Shown in pieces: positions 58,409 through 64,000 of a stretch of 64,000 nt of DNA. The DNA is taken from contig CAJURU010000011.1 in the NCBI GenBank assembly GCA_910588845.1, positions 1 through 64,000 on the forward strand, given 5' to 3'. Source of the stretch: an uncultured Lachnospiraceae bacterium. GTDB lineage: Bacteria > Bacillota > Clostridia > Lachnospirales > Lachnospiraceae. The notes below the pieces were generated by a model. It had not been told where the DNA came from. It saw only the letters and a list, made by a program, of their open reading frames with translations, and did no database searches. How positions within the stretch are numbered: position 1 is the first letter of the stretch; every line of letters begins with the position of its first letter. A program made the position numbers and the translations under genes.

Positions 58409-58669
58409 ATGATGTTACATCCATCGTATTCAGATTTGATGAAAGTGGTAAACAGCGGTGTGGAGACGGGAGATGAACCAGTCGTAAACAGCCGTTATTC
58501 TATCGTGCTTGCGACTTCAAAGAGAGCCAGACAGATTATCAGCGGCGATGATCCTATGATAGACAGCCCTTCTAACACGAAACCGTTATCAATTGCGGTG
58601 GAGGAGGTTTTCAACAGTAAAGTGACAATTGTCGGCGAAGATGAATCAGAGGAAGTAGAAGAAGCGTGA
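58409..58669 (+). CDS. rpoZ: RNA polymerase omega subunit
   Basis: 86 residues (MMLHPSYSDLMKVVNSG…SRYSIVLATSKRARQI), with AAAGGAG at 58393-58399 giving the best start at ATG 58409. The SRYSIVLATSKRARQI block is the omega signature. The tail is acidic. Its stop overlaps the rimO start (GTGA). Confidence 0.93.
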   Translation: MMLHPSYSDLMKVVNSGVETGDEPVVNSRYSIVLATSKRARQIISGDDPMIDSPSNTKPLSIAVEEVFNSKVTIVGEDESEEVEEA

Positions 58670-59991
58670 GAGTTTTAGTAGTTTCCCTAGGGTGCGATAA
58701 GAATCTGGTTGATACAGAGTTTATGATTGGAACTTTGCAGGCCAGTGGACATACGTTCACCAACGAAGAAGATGAGGCAGATGCTATTGTCATAAATAGC
58801 TGCTGCTTTATTAATGATGCCAAGGAAGAGAGCATCAATACGATTCTGGAGATGGCAGAGTACAAGAAGCTTGGAAGTTGTAAGGCTCTGATTGTCACCG
58901 GCTGTCTTGCCGAACGGTATCGCGAGGAGATTATCACAGAGATTCCAGAAGTAGACGTTGTACTCGGTACCAATTCTTATGAGGAAATTGCAAGAGCCCT
59001 TGAGGAAGTGCAGAAGGGAAAGCGTTATACATGTTATCATTCTCTGGAGGGGCTTCCGGTGCACGGGGCGAAGCGTTCCCTTACTACAGGCGGGCATTAT
59101 GCACATCTGAAAATTGCCGAGGGCTGCGACAAGCATTGCAGTTACTGTATTATTCCTTCTATCCGCGGCGCTTATCGCAGCGTGCCCATGGAGGATTTAC
59201 TCGCGCAGGCGCGGTACTTGGCCGCACAGGGCGTCAAAGAATTGATTTTAGTTGCGCAGGAGACGACGTTATACGGCGTAGATTTGTACGGCGGGAAATC
59301 TCTGCATAAGCTGCTGGATAGGCTGAATGAGGTCGAGGGAATTCAATGGATTCGCATTATGTATTGTTATCCCGAGGAGATATACGAAGAGCTGATTGCA
59401 TCCATCAAGCGGAACGGGAAGGTATGCCATTATCTTGATATGCCGATACAGCATATCAATGACGCCATCTTAAAACGGATGGGGCGGCGGACGACAAAGG
59501 CGGAGTTGACAGAGGCCATCGCCCATTTGAAAAGAGAGATTCCCGATATTGCGCTGCGCACTACGCTGATTAGCGGTTTTCCGGGGGAGACACAGGAAAT
59601 GCACGAGGAATTGATGCGCTTCTTGAATGAAGTGGAATTTGACCGCTTGGGGGCGTTTCCCTATTCGCCGGAAGAAGGAACCCCGGCGGCGGAATTTACC
59701 GGGCAAATAGAAGAGGGGCAGAAGGAAAAATGGCGCGATGAGATTATGGAGCTTGAGGAAGAGATTATTTTTGATAAAAATGAAGAGCTGAAAGGACGTG
59801 AGCTGTCAGTGATGATTGAGGGCCGCGTAGATGGCGAAAATGCCTATGTCGGAAGAACTTACCGGGATGCGCCGGAGATCGACGGTTATATATTCATCAA
59901 CACAGATGAACAGCTGATGACCGGGGATTTTGTGAAGGTGCGTGTGACGGGGGCGTATGAATATGATTTGATAGGAGAGATGATATCATGA
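58666..59991 (+). CDS. rimO: Ribosomal protein S12 methylthiotransferase RimO
   Basis: 441 residues from GTG 58666. VSLGCDKNLVDTEFMIG, NSCCFINDAKEES and TGCLAERY carry the three N-terminal cysteines; the radical SAM motif is CDKHCSYC; a TRAM domain ends the protein. VDTE near the start separates RimO from MiaB. It methylthiolates an aspartate of S12. Confidence 0.95.
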   Translation: MRVLVVSLGCDKNLVDTEFMIGTLQASGHTFTNEEDEADAIVINSCCFINDAKEESINTILEMAEYKKLGSCKALIVTGCLAERYREEIITEIPEVDVVLGTNSYEEIARALEEVQKGKRYTCYHSLEGLPVHGAKRSLTTGGHYAHLKIAEGCDKHCSYCIIPSIRGAYRSVPMEDLLAQARYLAAQGVKELILVAQETTLYGVDLYGGKSLHKLLDRLNEVEGIQWIRIMYCYPEEIYEELIASIKRNGKVCHYLDMPIQHINDAILKRMGRRTTKAELTEAIAHLKREIPDIALRTTLISGFPGETQEMHEELMRFLNEVEFDRLGAFPYSPEEGTPAAEFTGQIEEGQKEKWRDEIMELEEEIIFDKNEELKGRELSVMIEGRVDGENAYVGRTYRDAPEIDGYIFINTDEQLMTGDFVKVRVTGAYEYDLIGEMIS

Positions 59992-60530
59992 ATTTACCAA
60001 ATAAACTGACAATCCTGCGCGTGATTTTAATTGTTCCTTTTGTGCTCTGCATGTTAGTTCCGGGATTGGGCGCTGCCGGCATGTATGCCGCGGTGGCAAT
60101 TTTCATCATAGCCAGTCTGACAGACCTTTTTGACGGAAAAATTGCAAGAAAGTACAACCTTGTTACAAATTTCGGCAAATTTATGGATCCATTAGCAGAT
60201 AAACTTCTGGTAGCGGCGGCATTAATCTGCCTTACGGCGAACGGCAGGCTTGCAGCCTGGATTTCTATTATTATTATCAGCCGTGAGTTTATTATCAGCG
60301 GTTTTCGTTTGGTAGCGTCTGACAATGGAGTTGTAATCGCTGCCAGTTATTGGGGAAAGTTCAAGACGACATTTCAAATGGTGATGATTGTCATGCTGAT
60401 TTTAGATTTTGATAATGAAATTTACCAGATCTGCGCATTGGCAGTTACATATATTGCGCTGGTTCTGACGTTGATTTCCCTGATAGATTACCTGATTAAG
60501 AATAAAGACGTTCTGAAAGAGCAAAAATAA
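59988..60530 (+). CDS. pgsA: CDP-diacylglycerol-glycerol-3-phosphate 3-phosphatidyltransferase
   Basis: 180 residues with four to five membrane helices. The CDP-alcohol motif DGx2ARx8Gx3Dx3D is present, from SLTDLFDGKIARKYN to FGKFMDPLADKL. NLPNKLTILR is the usual start. The enzyme makes phosphatidylglycerol phosphate. ATGA overlap with rimO. Confidence 0.95.
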   Translation: MNLPNKLTILRVILIVPFVLCMLVPGLGAAGMYAAVAIFIIASLTDLFDGKIARKYNLVTNFGKFMDPLADKLLVAAALICLTANGRLAAWISIIIISREFIISGFRLVASDNGVVIAASYWGKFKTTFQMVMIVMLILDFDNEIYQICALAVTYIALVLTLISLIDYLIKNKDVLKEQK

Positions 60531-60564
60531 AGTTGGGAAAGACAAAGAAAAGGACGTTGATATT

Positions 60565-61803
60565 ATGACAGTAGAATTAATTTGTGTAGGTACAGAGCTG
60601 TTACTTGGCAATATCGTCAATACGAATGCGGCTTACATTTCTGAAAAATGTGCGATGCTGGGGCTGTCTATGTTTTACCAGAGTGTGGTGGGAGACAATG
60701 AACGCCGGCTTGAGGAGCTTTTGAAAACAGCCAAAGGACGCTCGGATGTCATCATTCTCTGCGGAGGGTTAGGGCCTACGCAAGATGATCTTACCAAAGA
60801 GACGGCGGCTAAAGTTATGGGCAGGCCGTTAGTGGAAGATAAAAGGGCGCGTAAGGAAATTGAAGAATTCATGGCAAAGCGCAGCCGCAATGTCACAGAG
60901 AATAACTGGAAACAGGCGCTTGTGCCTAAGGACAGTAAAGTATTATATAATCCCAATGGAACTGCGCCGGGTATCATTATTAAGGAGGGTGAACAGCGCG
61001 TCATTCTTCTGCCTGGACCGCCGAACGAACTGATTCCCATGTTTGAGGAACAGGTATATCCATATTTGCATGCAATTCAGCCGGAGACTATTTGTTCTAA
61101 GATGGTGAAATTGTGCGGCGTAGGTGAGAGTTCGGCTGAGACGAAAATATTAGATTTGATTGAGGGGCAGACGAATCCCACCGTGGCGCCATATGCCAAG
61201 ACTGGAGAAGTGCACTTGAGGCTCACAGCCAAAGCGGCAAGCGAAGCAGAGGCATTTCAACTGATCGTGCCGGTGGAAGAAGAGTTGAAGAAGCGATTTG
61301 GCAATCTGATTTATACTGATGATCCGACGGTAACGCTGGAGATGGCGGTTTACGAGCTATTGAAGGCCCATAACCTTACGGTGACGACTGCCGAATCCTG
61401 TACCGGAGGGTTGCTTGCGGGCAGACTTATCAATGTACCGGGCATTTCCACATATTTGAAAGAGGGATATGTCACTTATTCCAATGAGGCCAAAGAAAAA
61501 CTTCTGGGCGTTCCCGCAGAGATTTTGCGGCAGCATGGCGCAGTCAGCCCGCAGACGGCGGAAGCGATGGCAGAGGGCGGAGCCAAAGCGGCGGGCGCTG
61601 ACATATGCGTTGCCGTCACAGGAATTGCCGGGCCTGACGGTGGAACAGAGGACAAGCCGGTCGGGCTTGTGTATATGAGCTGTTACTGCCGAGGCAAATT
61701 ACACACAGAGAAGAACCAGTATAGCGGGAGCCGCAGTAAAATTCGCGAATATTCCGTGGCAAGTGCGCTGACACTGCTGAGGAGGGCAATACTGGAACAT
61801 TAG
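60565..61803 (+). CDS. cinA: CinA family protein (MoCF-like and nicotinamide-nucleotide amidase)
   Basis: 412 residues. N-terminal MoCF-like domain (ELICVGTELLLGNIVNTNAAYI, CGGLGPTQDDLTKE, LLPGPPNEL), and C-terminal CinA amidase domain (TTAESCTGGLLAGRL, VTGIAGPDGGTEDKPVGLVY). It processes NMN and pyridine nucleotide by-products; first named for competence. Length is normal. Confidence 0.95.
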   Translation: MTVELICVGTELLLGNIVNTNAAYISEKCAMLGLSMFYQSVVGDNERRLEELLKTAKGRSDVIILCGGLGPTQDDLTKETAAKVMGRPLVEDKRARKEIEEFMAKRSRNVTENNWKQALVPKDSKVLYNPNGTAPGIIIKEGEQRVILLPGPPNELIPMFEEQVYPYLHAIQPETICSKMVKLCGVGESSAETKILDLIEGQTNPTVAPYAKTGEVHLRLTAKAASEAEAFQLIVPVEEELKKRFGNLIYTDDPTVTLEMAVYELLKAHNLTVTTAESCTGGLLAGRLINVPGISTYLKEGYVTYSNEAKEKLLGVPAEILRQHGAVSPQTAEAMAEGGAKAAGADICVAVTGIAGPDGGTEDKPVGLVYMSCYCRGKLHTEKNQYSGSRSKIREYSVASALTLLRRAILEH

Positions 61804-61804
61804 T

Positions 61805-61841
61805 CGTTCAAGCTGTCATGCAGCGTCATGACGGCTGAACG
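61805..61841 (+). repeat. Hairpin between cinA and rsmD
   Basis: CGTTCAAGCTGTCATG (61805-61820) and CATGACGGCTGAACG (61827-61841) form a 15-16 base stem with one bulge or mismatch and a six-base loop. No T run follows. The octamer GGCTGAAC also occurs in the element before pfp. Confidence 0.6.
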
Positions 61842-61859
61842 TATTTAGGAGGTGACCCT

Positions 61860-62414
61860 ATGCGGATTATTGCGGGAAAGGCAAGAAGCCTGCCGCTGAA
61901 AACAATCTCAGGGTTAGACACGAGACCTACCACGGACAGGGTAAAAGAAACGCTTTTTAACATGTTAAATCCTTTTTTGCCGGACTGTCATTTTCTTGAT
62001 CTGTTTGCCGGGAGCGGCCAGATTGGGCTGGAAGCAGTGAGCCGCGGCGCCCAAAAGGCTGTGTTTGTGGAGAACGGCAAAAAAGCCGCGGCATGTATTG
62101 AGGAGAACATTCAGTTTACCAAATTTGCAGAAAACTGTACTCTGCTTAGAAAGGATGCTGTTTCTGCCATACGCTGGATGGAAGGGAGGGAGGATTTTGA
62201 TATCGTATTTATGGATCCTCCTTATGACAGAGGTTTGGAGACAGATGTATTGCGGGCGTTATCATCGTCCGCTATCATCCATGAGGGCTCCTTAGTTATT
62301 GTGGAGGCGTCTCTTAATACAGATTTATCCTATGTTGTAGATTTTGGTTACGAGATCACGAAAGAGAAAGCATATAAAACCAATCAACATATTTTTTTAC
62401 GGTTTATCAAGTAA
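61860..62414 (+). CDS. rsmD: 16S rRNA (guanine966-N2)-methyltransferase
   Basis: 184 residues starting MRIIAGKARSLPLKT; TRPTTDRVKETLFNML is the RsmD family mark, FLDLFAGSGQIGLEA binds SAM and FMDPPYDRG is the catalytic DPPY. Just before coaD, the conserved gene order (ylbH-ylbI in B. subtilis). Confidence 0.95.
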   Translation: MRIIAGKARSLPLKTISGLDTRPTTDRVKETLFNMLNPFLPDCHFLDLFAGSGQIGLEAVSRGAQKAVFVENGKKAAACIEENIQFTKFAENCTLLRKDAVSAIRWMEGREDFDIVFMDPPYDRGLETDVLRALSSSAIIHEGSLVIVEASLNTDLSYVVDFGYEITKEKAYKTNQHIFLRFIK

Positions 62415-62435
62415 GCCGGAGAATGAGGGTGACAT

Positions 62436-62915
62436 ATGAAAAGAGCAATATATCCGGGAAGTTTTGATCCGGTGACCTTTGGGCATATAGATATGATTGA
62501 ACGATCCGCAAAAATCGTTGACGAGCTGGTAGTGGCAATTTTGAATAATAGTGCAAAAAATCCATTGTTTTCTGTGGAAGAACGTGTTAGTATGTTAAAG
62601 GAAACAGCTGGCCATGTCCCCAATGTAAGAATAACATTTTTTGATGGGCTCTTGATTGATTATGCCAAGAAAATTGAGGCTACGATTATTATAAGGGGAC
62701 TTCGCGCTGTGACGGATTTTGAATATGAGCTACAAATTGCTCAGACCAATCGGATTGTCAACTCGGGCATAGATACAATTTTTCTGACTACCAGTCTGGA
62801 ATATGCCTATTTGAGTTCTACCATCGTCAAGGAGGTTGCTTCTTATGGAGGCGACATCTCCCATTTTGTACCGAAACAGTTGATACCGCAAATTTATGAA
62901 AAATATGTACGTTAG
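62436..62915 (+). CDS. coaD: Phosphopantetheine adenylyltransferase
   Basis: 159 residues. AIYPGSFDPVTFGHIDMI contains the TxGH nucleotidyltransferase motif; RGLRAVTDFEYELQIA and YLSSTIVKEVASYGGD complete the fold. It makes dephospho-CoA. Confidence 0.97.
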   Translation: MKRAIYPGSFDPVTFGHIDMIERSAKIVDELVVAILNNSAKNPLFSVEERVSMLKETAGHVPNVRITFFDGLLIDYAKKIEATIIIRGLRAVTDFEYELQIAQTNRIVNSGIDTIFLTTSLEYAYLSSTIVKEVASYGGDISHFVPKQLIPQIYEKYVR

Positions 62916-62926
62916 GAGCAATGTGT

Positions 62927-63556
62927 ATGAGCAGCAAAATCGAACAGGCGATTGATGAGATTGAAGACTTCATTGAAAATTGTAAGTTTCAGCCGTTTTC
63001 TAACACGAAAATCATCGTAGACAAAGAGGAACTGGAGAACTTATTAGCAGAACTTAGGCATAGGACGCCGGACGAAATTAAGCGTTACCAGAAGATGCTC
63101 GGCAATAAGGAAGCGATTCTCGCAGATGCTAAGGCCAAGGCGGAAGCTATTATTAACAAAGCTGAGGTACATACTACGGAGTTAATCAGCGAGCATCAGA
63201 TTATGCAGAGAGCGTATGCGCAGGCAGATGACGTAGTAAGGATTGCCAGCGGACAAGCGCAGGAGATTTTGGACAATGCAACCATTGATGCCAACAACAT
63301 TCGTATGGGCGCTATTCAATATACAGACGACATGCTTAACAGCATAGAAGAGATTATTGTGATGGCAATAGAGACGACAGGCGCCAGGACTGACAGCCTG
63401 CTTGGCTCCTTGCAGGCGTGTTATGACAAGGTAAATGCAAACCGCAGAGAATTAGCTCCGGCAGAGATGGAGGCAGCATTGAGCCGGGAAACACAACAGG
63501 CTGCGTCGACAGGTAAAGAACCTGCCCAGGAAATCAAGTTGACCGATATCAATTAG
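62927..63556 (+). CDS. Coiled-coil protein related to ATP synthase/V-ATPase stalk subunits or DivIVA
   Basis: 209 residues from ATG 62927, which lies eight bases after AGGAG; ATG 62921 is too close. Residues 1-50 are helical with a small DKEELENLLAELRHRTPDEI region; 60-150 form a long, Ala- and Glu-rich coiled coil; the tail is polar. These are often listed as 'ATPase' in Lachnospiraceae next to coaD. Function not known; a cell-envelope scaffold is plausible. Confidence 0.7.
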   Translation: MSSKIEQAIDEIEDFIENCKFQPFSNTKIIVDKEELENLLAELRHRTPDEIKRYQKMLGNKEAILADAKAKAEAIINKAEVHTTELISEHQIMQRAYAQADDVVRIASGQAQEILDNATIDANNIRMGAIQYTDDMLNSIEEIIVMAIETTGARTDSLLGSLQACYDKVNANRRELAPAEMEAALSRETQQAASTGKEPAQEIKLTDIN

Positions 63557-63597
63557 CCGGCAGTCAGCAAATCCTGTAGCTGACCGGGGCGACAATA

Positions 63598-64000
63598 TCA
63601 ATGAGCCGTTGTCTGTGTCAGCAGGAGTGCGAGACCGACGGAAATAGCTGTCCCTAAGAGTTTCATCTGTAGGTACGGAATCATGGATAATTTACTGTCT
63701 TTAACCATGGAGGCAGTCTGCGCAAAGCCGGAAAGCCCGCCAAAAGCGGTAAATGATACCATCAGGGGATAGGCGAGCGAGAAATCTAATCCCAGTCTTG
63801 CTGTGTAGGAGATACCGTTGGTGATTTCCGTACATCCAATCAGCAGGCATTTTATCAGAGGGTGGGATATCGGGAGCATTGTTGTCATTTGTGCCAGAAT
63901 AGCGAAGAGGATGATATATCCTCCCAGTTTTGCCAGTGTTTCAAAACCGTTCATAATACCGGCGTCTATGAGCTGAAGGTTCATGGATGCCGTTTTTTTA
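63598..64000 (-). CDS. YlbJ-type sporulation integral membrane protein (C-terminal part)
   Basis: Partial gene entering from the right edge; the visible ATG at 63984 is internal because the frame stays open to the end (…KKTASMNLQ). The visible 134 residues have four membrane helices and the nucleoside-recognition-like ILFAILAQMTTMLP and GCTEITNGISYTARLGLDF. In Bacillus ylbJ follows coaD; here it is on the opposite strand, tail to tail with the coiled-coil gene. YlbJ is needed for forming heat-resistant spores. Confidence 0.82.
   Translation of the reverse strand, partial: KKTASMNLQLIDAGIMNGFETLAKLGGYIILFAILAQMTTMLPISHPLIKCLLIGCTEITNGISYTARLGLDFSLAYPLMVSFTAFGGLSGFAQTASMVKDSKLSMIPYLQMKLLGTAISVGLALLLTQTTAH

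Overview
The window looks like a chromosomal segment of an endospore-forming, strictly anaerobic member of the Lachnospiraceae (Clostridia, Firmicutes). The reasons are: an alpha/beta small acid-soluble spore protein, GerW/YtfJ, DUF2953 and YlbJ-type sporulation genes; a complete Rnf complex; a PPi-type phosphofructokinase; the gene order rqcH / yicC-gmk-rpoZ-rimO-pgsA-cinA-rsmD-coaD-ylbJ; and GGAGG-type ribosome-binding sites. No rRNA, tRNA, CRISPR array or complete transposase was seen. Family assignments rest on recognised motifs read from the translated sequence, not on a database search.

Layout. 1-5.7 kb is an accessory region full of scars. Two cysteine-rich KTR genes lie tail to tail, the minus-strand one with an internal stop. 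A TetR-controlled ABC-exporter cassette (TetR, DUF4177, ATPase, permease, two small membrane proteins) has a perfect inverted-repeat operator over its own promoter. It is followed by a truncated TnpV, and by a MarR regulator with a frameshifted and truncated MATE pump. 5.7-8.7 kb holds a periplasmic-sensor GGDEF-EAL protein. 8.8-11.8 kb is a ferrous-iron operon (cysteine-rich protein, feoA, feoB). 11.8-19.5 kb holds a GNAT enzyme, an Sfp-type phosphopantetheinyl transferase and two large hybrid histidine kinases in tandem. 19.5-22.8 kb carries two small membrane proteins behind a structured leader, DUF3842, cobalt chelatase CbiK, and mntP under a yybP-ykoY manganese riboswitch.

23.2-28.4 kb is the rnfCDGEAB operon, which couples ferredoxin and NAD to an ion gradient. 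28.5-38.4 kb is metabolic and RNA/DNA maintenance: a CmpB-type membrane protein, proB, pfp, DUF896, 5-formyl-THF cyclo-ligase, proA, GNATs, miaB, ruvA and a broken MFS transporter lying between ruvA and ruvB. 38.5-46.8 kb holds ruvB, a PurF paralogue whose glutaminase site is lost, zapA, a U32 hydroxylase-type protein, and an FtsW/RodA-PBP pair. 46.9-49.4 kb holds Nudix and sporulation genes; 49.4-54.7 kb rpmB, the Asp23/DAK2 pair, recG and a SASP; 54.9-64 kb rqcH and the housekeeping run that ends in a partial ylbJ.

The least explained parts are the PurF-like protein with a degenerate glutaminase half, the Feo-linked cysteine-rich protein, the structured leader at 20.34-20.45 kb, the repeat-containing leader before the Asp23/DAK2 operon, and the long hairpin between rnfA and rnfB. 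I did not find a clearly new multi-gene defence or biosynthetic system; the closest candidate for a coherent but uncharacterised module is the TetR/DUF4177/ABC/small-membrane-protein cassette.
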